From: DATGLG01 sp035294245
Lineage (GTDB): Bacteria > Pseudomonadota > Alphaproteobacteria > JACZXZ01
Assembly: GCA_035294245.1 (NCBI GenBank)
Contig: DATGLG010000051.1
Span: 1-26,543 of the forward strand
Direction of reading: 5' to 3'
Length of the DNA stretch: 26,543 bases
Shown one piece after another: positions 15,094 to 22,330 of the stretch. A model generated the notes under the pieces. It was given only the letters and a program-made list of their open reading frames with translations, did no database searches and was not told where the DNA came from. How positions within the stretch are numbered: position 1 is the first letter of the stretch; every line of letters begins with the position of its first letter. Position numbers and translations under genes: made by a program.

Positions 15094-17344
15094 TCGGCTC
15101 GAGCTGATCGCTCTGCGGCGCGACCGTGCCGATGATGGCGGCGTGGCCGTAGCCGAGCCGCCGCAACTCGGCGAGGCAGGCCTCCGCCCGCTCGCCGGGG
15201 ATGCTGGCGAGAAGCCCGCCGGCCGTCTGGGGGTCGAAGATGAGGGCGAAGCGCTCGTCGCCGGCAAACGCCTCGAGATCGCGAATGGCGCGGCGCAAGC
15301 GAAGGTTCTGCGGCTGGAGCGAGCTGAAGACGCCCATGCGCACCGTCTCGGCGGCACCCTCCAGAAGCGGCAGGGCATCGAGCGCCAGCGCCACATCCAC
15401 CCCGGACGGCTTCGCCATCTCCACGAGATGGCCGAGGAGGCCGAATCCCGTGACGTCGGTGCAGGCCGTGGCGCCGTGGCGGTGGACGCAGGCGGCGGCC
15501 GCGCGATTGGACTGGACCATCGAGGCGAGCGCCGCGTCGATCCAGCGCCCCTTCGCCTTGAGCCGCATATCGGCGGCGAAGAGCGTGCCGGTGCCGAGCG
15601 GCTTGGTCAGGATCAGCCGATCGCCCGGCCGCATCCCGCCCTTGCGCAGCAGGCGCTCGCGCTCGGCGAGACCGTTCACGGCGAAGCCCAAGCCGAGCTC
15701 CGCCCCCTCGCTCGTATGCCCGCCGACCAGCGCCGTCCCGGCTTCGCTCAGCACCTTGAGCGCGCCGGACATGAGCTGAAACAGCTGATCCTCGACCTTG
15801 GCTTCGAGGCCGAAGGGAAGCGTCGCGATGGCGAGCGCCGTCTGCGGCTCGCCGCCCATGGCGAAGATGTCGCCGAGGCTGTGATTGGCGGCGACCTGCC
15901 CGAAGATATAGGGATCGTCGATGAAGGCGCGGAAATAGTCCACGGTGTGGATCATGACCTTTCCGGGCGGCACGGCGACCACCGCGGCGTCGTCCGGCGC
16001 ATCGAGCCCGATCAGCACGTCGGGTCGCCCCGGCGGGCGGAGCTGGCCGAGAGCCCTGTCGAGCACGGTGCTGCCGACCTTGGCGCCGCATCCTCCGCAG
16101 CGCATGGCGATGGCGGATATCTCCTTGAGCGCCGCGCCGTCGGCGACGCCGGCGGCGACACTCGGCGCCGCCTCCGTCGCCATCTCGGGCAGCTCGTTGT
16201 ATTTTCGCATGAAGCGGCGGTCGATCCAGTCCTTCCAGCGCCACACCCATCGCCCTTCGAGCATCCAGCGGCCGCGCGAGGCGACGGCGTATTTGTCGCC
16301 CGTCGTGACGAGGCTCAGGAAACTCCGCTGCGGCCGAAAGGATACGAGCCGCCGGCCGCGCAGCGCGCGCCGCAGGTTCTCCGCCAGAGGCCTGCCCCCG
16401 CGCACGGCGAAGACGCCGGCCTTCGGACGCGGATGATTGACGATCGCGGCGATATCGCCCGCCGCGAAGACCGCCGGGTGCGAGACCGATTGCAGGGTAT
16501 CGTCGACCGCGACGAAGCCTTCCGCATCGGTCCTGAGACCCGCTTCGCGCAGCCAGGATGCGGCCCCCGCGGCGGTCACCCACAGGATCTCGTCCAGCGC
16601 GTATGCGGCGCCGTTACCATCAATGACGCGGCCGGGCGCCACCTTGACGACCGGGGTCCCGGTGATCATGCGGACACGCCGCTCCCGCAGCGTGCGCTCG
16701 AAGGCGCGACGCACGCCGGCGTTATGCGTCGGCAGGATCGTTTCCGTGGCGCTGAACAGGTAATATTCCAGGTGATCGTCGCTCCGCCCGCGCGCCGCCA
16801 GAAGCTGGCGAAGGCGATACTGGATCGCCAGCAGGATCTCGACTCCGCCAGCACCGGCGCCGACGACGGCGATCCGAACGCCGTCGTCATGGGCGAGAAC
16901 GCGCGCGCTCAAGCGCTCCCATTGGGCGATGAAGCGATTGATCGGCTTCACCGGCACGACATTGCCGGCAGCACCCGGCACATCGGCCGTCCGCGGGGTC
17001 GAGCCGATATTGAAGGATAGCACGTCGTATTTCACCGGCGGCCGGCCGCGACACATGACGAGGCGATTCTCGAGGTCGAGGCCGGTCGCCTCGTCGTGAT
17101 AGAAGCGCGCCCGCGCGAAACGGCAGAGCGGGCCGAGATCGATATGCGCCTCGTCGAAGCCGTAATGGCCGGCGACCAGGCCCGGCAGCATGCCGGAATA
17201 GGGCGTATGCGTGTCCCGGCAGATCAGCGTGAGCCGGACCCCGGCGAGCGGCCGCATGCCGAAGCGCTTGAGCACCGCCACGTGGCTATGGCCGCCGCCG
17301 ACGAGCACGAGGTCCTTGACGACGGGTCCTTGCGTATTCTCCAT
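15077..17344 (-). CDS. senC: SenC: selenophosphate synthetase (SelD) fused to an NDH-like FAD oxidoreductase
   Basis: The 755-residue fusion has two parts. Residues 1 to about 385 are a pyridine-nucleotide-disulfide oxidoreductase related to type II NADH dehydrogenases, with an FAD-binding GGGHSH (16-21), a second dinucleotide motif VVGAGAGGVE (160-169), and AAGDIAAI near residue 296. Residues about 410-755 are SelD: CGGCGAK supplies the catalytic Cys419 and Lys422 (a cysteine form, not selenocysteine), followed by GLDAPDDAAVV, HTVDYFRAFIDDPYIFG, NHSLGDIFAMGG, GGHTSEGAELG, TDVTGFGLLGHLVEM and DPQTAGGLL. It makes selenophosphate from ATP and selenide. The attached flavoenzyme may supply reduced selenium, but that role is inferred. 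An AAGG ribosome binding site precedes the ATG. The gene follows the phn-type transporter operon after 36 bases on the same strand. Confidence 0.9.
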   Translation of the reverse strand: MENTQGPVVKDLVLVGGGHSHVAVLKRFGMRPLAGVRLTLICRDTHTPYSGMLPGLVAGHYGFDEAHIDLGPLCRFARARFYHDEATGLDLENRLVMCRGRPPVKYDVLSFNIGSTPRTADVPGAAGNVVPVKPINRFIAQWERLSARVLAHDDGVRIAVVGAGAGGVEILLAIQYRLRQLLAARGRSDDHLEYYLFSATETILPTHNAGVRRAFERTLRERRVRMITGTPVVKVAPGRVIDGNGAAYALDEILWVTAAGAASWLREAGLRTDAEGFVAVDDTLQSVSHPAVFAAGDIAAIVNHPRPKAGVFAVRGGRPLAENLRRALRGRRLVSFRPQRSFLSLVTTGDKYAVASRGRWMLEGRWVWRWKDWIDRRFMRKYNELPEMATEAAPSVAAGVADGAALKEISAIAMRCGGCGAKVGSTVLDRALGQLRPPGRPDVLIGLDAPDDAAVVAVPPGKVMIHTVDYFRAFIDDPYIFGQVAANHSLGDIFAMGGEPQTALAIATLPFGLEAKVEDQLFQLMSGALKVLSEAGTALVGGHTSEGAELGLGFAVNGLAERERLLRKGGMRPGDRLILTKPLGTGTLFAADMRLKAKGRWIDAALASMVQSNRAAAACVHRHGATACTDVTGFGLLGHLVEMAKPSGVDVALALDALPLLEGAAETVRMGVFSSLQPQNLRLRRAIRDLEAFAGDERFALIFDPQTAGGLLASIPGERAEACLAELRRLGYGHAAIIGTVAPQSDQLEPITLRR

Positions 17345-17380
17345 TGGCTGCCTTGCTGGCGCGACCCGCTCGTTGGCTCT

Positions 17381-18778
17381 CTATCCGATGACGTGGGCCC
17401 AGCCGAAGTGCCGACGCGTACGGGCGCTCAGCGCGTCGGAGAGCATGACCATGGCCCAGGTGATGAGCACATAGGCCATCATCTGATCGTAGAAGAAGAG
17501 CTGCTGGGCGTTGTAGAGGGCTTGGCCGATGCCGCCGGCGCCGATCATGCCGACCACCGTCGCGGCGCGCAAGTTCCATTCGAGCCGGAACAGCGTGTGC
17601 ACAGCCATGGCGCCGGACGCCAGGGGCACGATCCCGAAGAAGGCGACGGCGAGCCGGCCGGCACCCGTCGATTCGATCGCCTGCACCGGCGCAAGCCTGA
17701 CATTCTCGCAGGATTCCGCGTAGAGCTTTCCGAGCACGCCCGCAGAATGGATGCCGAGCGCGAAGACCCCCGCGATCGGCCCAACGCCGATCAGGGTCAC
17801 CAGGATCAGCCCCCAAATCACCTCGGGCACCGCGCGCAAGGTCTCGAGGAGCGCGCGCACGGCGCTCGCGACCGGCACGGGCACCATATTGCGGGCGGAC
17901 GCGAGCGCCAGCGGGATCGCCAGGGCCGCAGCTAGCGCCGTGCCGGCGACGGCGATGAAGACCGTCTCGATGAACAGCCGCGGCAGCCGATTGATGGCAC
18001 CTTGCGGCAGCGCCGGCGGAAACATCGCGCCGATGGCCGAGGCGGCATGGCGCAGCGCGACCATCTCCGGGCGGTATGTCCACAGCGCCGCGGCGCCGAG
18101 CGGAACAAAGAGAAGAATGACGCGCGGATTCCGCCGCAGCCACCAGCTCAGGCTGTCGAGGGCCGTCACGATCAGCACCAGGATGATGATCAGGGTCGTC
18201 GCGCGATGATAATCGAACGCGTTGAGCGTCCCGACCAGCTCGGTGCCGAGGCCGCCGCCGCCGACGGCGCCCACGATCACCGCAGCGCGCACGGCGCATT
18301 CGAAGGAATAGCATCCCATCGATATGAGGTCGTTCAAGGTCAAAGGGAACAGCCCGAAGAGCGCCACCGACAGGCCCGAGGCACCGGTCGCGCGCAGGGC
18401 CTCGAGCGGGCGCCAGTCGGCGGCGCGGAAAAGGTCGGCGAACACCTTCCCGACCATTGCCGTATAGAATACGGCCAAGGCGGACATTCCGGCCGCCGGC
18501 CCGAGCCCGACGACGATGACGCAGAGGATGGCGAGGGTGAGGTCGGGGACGGCCCGCACGGCCGAGAGCGCGCCGTAAAGAATACCGCTGCCGGGCAGCC
18601 GGGCGCCGATCACCATGGCGAGCGGCACGCCGACCAGGCAGGCGATCAGCATGCCGCCCGCGGCCATGGCGATCGTCTGCACAACGGGCACGAGTGCTGC
18701 GCCAAGATAGGACAAGGAGAGATCCGGTGGGAAGAATGCGCCGATCAGGCCGAGCGCCGAGCCGAGACCACCGGTCAT
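17381..18778 (-). CDS. phnE: Phosphonate-type ABC permease, two PhnE domains fused
   Basis: The product is 465 residues long, about twice the usual PhnE length, and contains two consecutive binding-protein-dependent permease domains. The cytoplasmic EAA loops are visible in both: EALRATGASGLSVALFGLFPL near residues 126-146 (written as a motif with its flank) and QAIESTGAGRLAVAFFGIVP near 366-385. Each is followed by a Gly-rich turn, VGAVGGGGLGTEL and VGMIGAGGIGQAL. One polypeptide would thus form the whole membrane channel. The ATG at 18776-18778 overlaps the phnC stop (ATGA). An in-frame extension upstream lies inside phnC and is Arg/Ala-rich without domain similarity, so I rejected it. It works with the PhnC ATPase and PhnD binding protein encoded upstream. 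Confidence 0.9.
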   Translation of the reverse strand: MTGGLGSALGLIGAFFPPDLSLSYLGAALVPVVQTIAMAAGGMLIACLVGVPLAMVIGARLPGSGILYGALSAVRAVPDLTLAILCVIVVGLGPAAGMSALAVFYTAMVGKVFADLFRAADWRPLEALRATGASGLSVALFGLFPLTLNDLISMGCYSFECAVRAAVIVGAVGGGGLGTELVGTLNAFDYHRATTLIIILVLIVTALDSLSWWLRRNPRVILLFVPLGAAALWTYRPEMVALRHAASAIGAMFPPALPQGAINRLPRLFIETVFIAVAGTALAAALAIPLALASARNMVPVPVASAVRALLETLRAVPEVIWGLILVTLIGVGPIAGVFALGIHSAGVLGKLYAESCENVRLAPVQAIESTGAGRLAVAFFGIVPLASGAMAVHTLFRLEWNLRAATVVGMIGAGGIGQALYNAQQLFFYDQMMAYVLITWAMVMLSDALSARTRRHFGWAHVIG

Positions 18779-19500
18779 GACGCCGCCACGAGCCCGGCAT
18801 TCGCCGCGGCCCGCCCGGCGGCATCTCCGCGCTCGAGCCGCAGCACCCGGTCGAAATGCTGCCGCGCGAGGTCGTGCTGATGCAGCGAGCAAAGCAGCCC
18901 GATGCCCGCCTCGCGGGTCAAGCCGCAAAGCAAGGAGAGAATGTGATCGGCGAGCGCCGGGTCGAGCGAGGCGACCGGCTCGTCGGCCAGCAGCATGACG
19001 GGCTTCTGCACGAGCGCGCGCGCGATCGCCACCCGTTGCTGCTGCCCGCCGGAGAGCGCGCCGGTCCGGTCGTGCAGCTTCTCCGGTATCCCAACCCGCT
19101 CGAGCGCCGCTCGCGCCTCGTCGAGCTCGGACCCGAGCGGCCACAAAAGGAAGCGGAAGGCGCGCAGCGCCGACCAGCGGCCGAGCGCGCCGGCCATCAC
19201 ATTCTGGTAGACACGCAGGCGCTCCACCACGTCGTGCCGCTGCGCGATCATGGCGACGCGGCGCCGCAGGTCGCGCAGGCGCCGGCCGCGGGTGCTGCCG
19301 ACATCCATGCCGGCAACGGCGATGCGTCCGGACTCGATCGGCACGAAGCCGCCGATGGCCCGGAACAGCGTCGTCTTCCCAGCACCGCTCGGGCCGATGA
19401 TGGCGACGCGCTCGCCCGGCTCGACCGCCAGCGACAGCCCTTGCAACGCCGGCAGGGCGGTGCCGCCGTAGCGAACGGTCAGATTCTCGATTTCGAGCAT
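18775..19500 (-). CDS. phnC: Phosphonate-type ABC importer ATPase
   Basis: The 241-residue ATPase has every motif intact: Walker A GPSGAGKT (36-43), Q-loop Gln87 (VAMIAQRHD), signature LSGGQ (149-153), Walker B VMLLADE (168-174), D-loop SLD, and the switch His207 (CSLHQHD). RVYQNVMAGALGRWSALRAF is the region most typical of PhnC among importer ATPases. It powers uptake through the fused PhnE-type permease, whose gene starts inside its stop codon, and follows the binding-protein gene after 20 bases. The last 15 residues (AAANAGLVAAS) are plain. The substrate class, a phosphorus or similar oxyanion compound, is inferred from the family. Confidence 0.9.
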   Translation of the reverse strand: MLEIENLTVRYGGTALPALQGLSLAVEPGERVAIIGPSGAGKTTLFRAIGGFVPIESGRIAVAGMDVGSTRGRRLRDLRRRVAMIAQRHDVVERLRVYQNVMAGALGRWSALRAFRFLLWPLGSELDEARAALERVGIPEKLHDRTGALSGGQQQRVAIARALVQKPVMLLADEPVASLDPALADHILSLLCGLTREAGIGLLCSLHQHDLARQHFDRVLRLERGDAAGRAAANAGLVAAS

Positions 19501-19520
19501 CGCACCAGGGCTCGCGGTCG

Positions 19521-20387
19521 TCAGAACAGCTTCAGCTCGCTCGCGACGCGCCGTAGCGTGGCATATTCGTGGTCATTGGCCGTGACGAACTTCTTGCCGC
19601 GCAGGATATCCAGGATCTTGTCGTCCCGGCCGCTCTCCAGGGCCAGGAACGCCTTGCCGAACTTGTCCCGTGTCGCCGCGTCGATATCCCGGCGCGCCAC
19701 CCAGACGTAATCGACGAAGGCCGGCGTCGTGTAGAAGACGCGGATCTTCGCGCGGTCGAGCTTGCCGTCCGCGATCATGGCTTGATAGACGCTCTCGTCC
19801 ATCGCGCCCGCATCCACGACGCCGGCCTCGACGGCCTTCGCCGTCGCCGGATGGCTGCCCGTATAGCGATACCGCATGTCCCGGTCGGGATCGATGCCGG
19901 CCTTCGTCAACGCCTCATAGGGCATGAGGTGACCGCTGGTGGAATTGATGTCGCCGAATGCGAATTGCTTGCCTTTCAAATCGGCGAGCGTGTGGATCGG
20001 CGAGCCCGCCTGGGTGATGAAGAGCGAATGGAATTGACGGTCGCTCTCGCGCTGAACGAGGGGCACCACGCCGTAGCGCTTGTGGGCCTTGATATAGGTG
20101 AGCCCGCCCAGATAGGCGAAATCCAGCGAGCCGTTGCCGAGAGCCTCGACCGTGGCGTTGTAATTGGTCGGAACCACCAGGACCACGGGCTCGCCCATGG
20201 CGCGCGCGAGATAATCCTTGAGCGGCGCTTTCTCCTCGATCGAGACCTGCGTCGCCCCCGCATCGGGGACCATGCCCACGCGGATTTCGTTTTGCGCGGC
20301 GAACGCCGGGATCGAGACGGCGGCCGCCGTCAAGGTCAATCCTAGGGCGACAACTCCGTAGCGCACCGACACCGGCAGCAAGCGCAT
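19521..20387 (-). CDS. phnD: Phosphonate-type periplasmic binding protein (PhnD family)
   Basis: The 288-residue protein has a cleavable signal peptide ending in IPAFA (residue 30), followed by NEIRVGMVPD. Aligned by eye with E. coli PhnD, the ligand-site positions are kept: Tyr76 (PTNYNATVEAL), Tyr92 (FAYLGGL), Ser149-Thr150-Ser151 (GDINSTSGHL), His179 (GSHPATA), Glu198 (AMDESVY) and Asp226 (AFVDYVW). The pocket should therefore bind a tetrahedral oxyanion group, as in phosphonates, phosphite or a similar molecule. The start follows a good GGGGAG site. It heads a same-strand series phnD-phnC-phnE-senC. No C-P lyase or phosphonatase gene is present, so its connection to selenium is worth considering but unproven. 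Confidence 0.9.
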   Translation of the reverse strand: MRLLPVSVRYGVVALGLTLTAAAVSIPAFAAQNEIRVGMVPDAGATQVSIEEKAPLKDYLARAMGEPVVLVVPTNYNATVEALGNGSLDFAYLGGLTYIKAHKRYGVVPLVQRESDRQFHSLFITQAGSPIHTLADLKGKQFAFGDINSTSGHLMPYEALTKAGIDPDRDMRYRYTGSHPATAKAVEAGVVDAGAMDESVYQAMIADGKLDRAKIRVFYTTPAFVDYVWVARRDIDAATRDKFGKAFLALESGRDDKILDILRGKKFVTANDHEYATLRRVASELKLF

Positions 20388-20492
20388 CGCGTTCTCCCCT
20401 CAAGACCTTCAATCCGGGATTTCGGCATGTGGAAAGACCTTTGCCCGGGAACAGTACCCGACTTCTCCCCTTTTGCGAAAGGCGTTCCGTGC

Positions 20493-21281
20493 CTAGCCGA
20501 GATGCCGGGCGGTCGGCCGGCCGCGCCGACCGAGGATCACCTGAAGCGCGAGCGCGTTCGCCGTCGCAGCTCCTGCTGCAGTGTTGTCGAAGATGCACCA
20601 GACGGCGTCGCCCTCCATCCCGGCTCGAGTCAAGGCTGTCGCGATGCGCTCCAGCGCGTCCGCATCGTAATCCGAATAGTATCGGCGCGGCGATCCATGC
20701 AGCCGAAAATACCGAATGCTCCCCCATCCGCCCGGATCGGCGGCGCCGAATGCCAGCGGCGGATCGGCAGCGACACGGCCTATACGAAAGGCCTTGAGCA
20801 CGTCATCGGCCTCAGAAGTGAGCCAGTCCGGATGGCGCGGCTCGCAGACAGCGCTTCCCTCGAAGCGCGCCCGCAGCGCGGCGAAGAACGCCTCGGCCAC
20901 GCCGCGGTCGAAAGCCAGGCTCGGCGAAAGCTGGAACAGCAGCGGTCCGAGCCTCTCACCGAGCCCGCCGATTTGCGCCAGAAATGCCTCGAGCTCCGCC
21001 CCCGCATTCGCCAAGCGACGGCGATGGGTGATCTCCTTCGGCGCCTTGACGGCGAAGGCGAAGCCCGCCGGCACGGCAGCCGCCCAGCGCTCATAGGTCG
21101 TCCGCCGATGCGGGCGATGGAATGACGAATTGATCTCGACGGCTGCGAAGCGTCGCCCATAGCGCGCGAGATGGCTGCCTGCGGACGGAAACGCCGCAGC
21201 GTGCTGTTTCGGGATCGCCCATCCCGCGCATCCGATGCGGAACTGCGCTGCCGGGTCGCCTGCTGCCGCTTCTTCCCTCAT
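20493..21281 (-). CDS. DUF72 family protein
   Basis: The product is a 262-residue DUF72 protein with a TIM-barrel-like fold. It contains RIGCAGWAIP near the N-terminus, RRFAAVEINSSFHRPHRRTTYERWA, FAFAVKAPKEITHRRRL, LGPLLFQLSPSL, EPRHPDWL, IRYFRLHGSPRRYYSDY and CIFDNTA, all family hallmarks in the usual order. The biochemical function of DUF72 is not established. I prefer the ATG at 21281; a TTG four codons upstream is possible, and neither has a strong ribosome binding site. It lies 105 bases upstream of phnD on the same strand, which could allow read-through, but nothing ties its function to the transporter. Confidence 0.88.
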   Translation of the reverse strand: MREEAAAGDPAAQFRIGCAGWAIPKQHAAAFPSAGSHLARYGRRFAAVEINSSFHRPHRRTTYERWAAAVPAGFAFAVKAPKEITHRRRLANAGAELEAFLAQIGGLGERLGPLLFQLSPSLAFDRGVAEAFFAALRARFEGSAVCEPRHPDWLTSEADDVLKAFRIGRVAADPPLAFGAADPGGWGSIRYFRLHGSPRRYYSDYDADALERIATALTRAGMEGDAVWCIFDNTAAGAATANALALQVILGRRGRPTARHLG

Positions 21282-21383
21282 CCAGCCGGCCAAATGCGGT
21301 GATTATCGCAGCACGGTCGCTGCGGCGGAAGGCGGCAAGCCGCCCATAACTCGCCTCACCTCCCGCGTTTCGGCACGTCGCCG

Positions 21384-21412
21384 TTGACGATGTTCTCTAT
21401 ATGTTCTATAAA
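21384..21412 (+). promoter_or_regulatory. Sigma-70-like promoter in front of the toxin relic and immunity gene
   Basis: TTGACG (21384-21389) and TATAAA (21407-21412) are separated by exactly 17 bases, in an AT-rich stretch that stands out from its GC-rich surroundings. This is the best consensus promoter I can see in the window. Transcription would begin near 21419, about 135 bases before the immunity-gene ATG. It could have evolved after the toxin gene was lost, or be chance within old coding sequence. Confidence 0.5.
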
Positions 21413-21462
21413 CTTCGTAGGCTCATGAAGTGGAAAATTGGCGACGATGGATGCCCTGCTAA

Positions 21463-21558
21463 AGACGCATCGCCTGCACCCGCGCGGGTGCATATGCCGA
21501 ACGCAACGAATGGAACAATATCATCGTGATCCATACGCCGGCGGAGGAACAACCATGA
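21463..21558 (+). pseudogene. Possible remnant of a toxin gene C-terminus
   Basis: A short open stretch after a TAA (21460-21462) encodes a peptide ending in NEWNNIIVIHTPAEEQP and stops at TGA (21556-21558). That stop overlaps the ATG of the next gene as ATGA, the usual toxin-immunity junction. The ending resembles the last beta strand of nuclease-type polymorphic toxins, but it is too short for a family call. Neighbouring frames (around 21380-21430 and 21438-21480) also read like protein fragments, as expected for a gene broken by frameshifts. The 5' bulk of any toxin gene is missing. Confidence 0.4.
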
Positions 21559-22282
21559 GCCATAGGTTCTGGGCCTTCTGGGGACCTCGTCAGGAAAGCG
21601 CCGAGGCCTGCGCCCGTCGGATGGCCTGCATGCTCGAAGCATTCGTCGCCGTGCATTCAGTGCTTTCCCGTTGGAACAAAATGGCATGGACGCGGAAGGC
21701 CGCCGATACGCCGTTTTGCGCCATGCCGCCGCGAATCGACGAGCTGACCAAAATCTTCGAGAAGGGGAAATATTACACCGATAAGCGCCCGCGCAAGCCG
21801 ATCGAGGATCTCGGCTTCAGCGTCAGCGCCTGGAACGGCCATGACGACGATTGCGGCGTCCAGCTGACTGTAGGGGCAGGCAAATACACCGATAGTACGA
21901 GCGAGCCCAACAGCGTTCAGATGGAATTACGTCGAGCGTGTGCCGGGAACGCAGACTTCATCAGTGCGCCAATCATGAAAAAAATGACGCATGCGGTCGT
22001 AGAGGCATGGCAACCAAATTGGGCCGCGTTGAAAAATAACGATTACACAGGAGCGACGACGGATTTTCGGGGCTTCCCCCTGAGGCCTTGGGGCGGCTGG
22101 ATCACCTATCTCTCACCACCTTTGGCTCAGCAGCTGGCGCCCGCAGCGGACATCATTTCCAGCCCGCTCCCGATGGCGGGCTCATCATCGTCGCAACCGA
22201 GGAGCCCCCCGACGTCGCCAACCCGGCGCATGTCGCCGCCCTTGATCGAGTTCAAGCCTATTTGAAGCCGATCCAGACGTGA
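21555..22282 (+). pseudogene. Imm52-like immunity protein gene with an apparent frameshift
   Basis: The ATG at 21555 follows GGAGGAAC. The first part encodes FWAFWGPRQESAEACARRM, an Asp/Glu-rich helical region, EDLGFSVSAWNGHDDDCGV, SEPNSVQMELR, VVEAWQPNWAAL and WGGWITYLS, in the order expected of Imm52 immunity proteins. That frame then reads into a Ser/Pro-rich tail and ends at 22265. The expected family C-terminus, GGLIIVATEEPPDVANPAHV, lies instead in the frame ending at 22282. The switch falls at about 22150-22185 and equals one missing base (or two extra). The gene is either inactivated at its C-terminus, read by slippage, or affected by a sequencing error. Base composition is more AT-rich than its neighbours (for example 21990-22050), which suggests horizontal transfer. 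Confidence 0.65.
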
Positions 22283-22330
22283 CGGGATTGGCCGGCTTGC
22301 CGGCGAGACGCCGCGTGGACGAACCGCGTT

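Noticed and set aside
18779..19144. Longer start for the fused permease
   Set aside because: The extra residues are encoded inside phnC in another frame and are Arg/Ala-rich. The ATGA overlap gives a natural start.
17381..20387. Reading the phn genes as part of a phosphonate degradation cluster
   Set aside because: No C-P lyase, phosphonatase or phosphite dehydrogenase gene is in the window, so only transport can be stated.
20388..20492. Weak inverted repeat CGGG...CCCG before phnD
   Set aside because: Only about four paired bases flank the loop, too weak to call a terminator or operator.
21425..21529. 34-residue peptide frame starting at an ATG behind the promoter-like sequence
   Set aside because: No ribosome binding site or recognisable domain. 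It is better explained as part of the broken toxin region.
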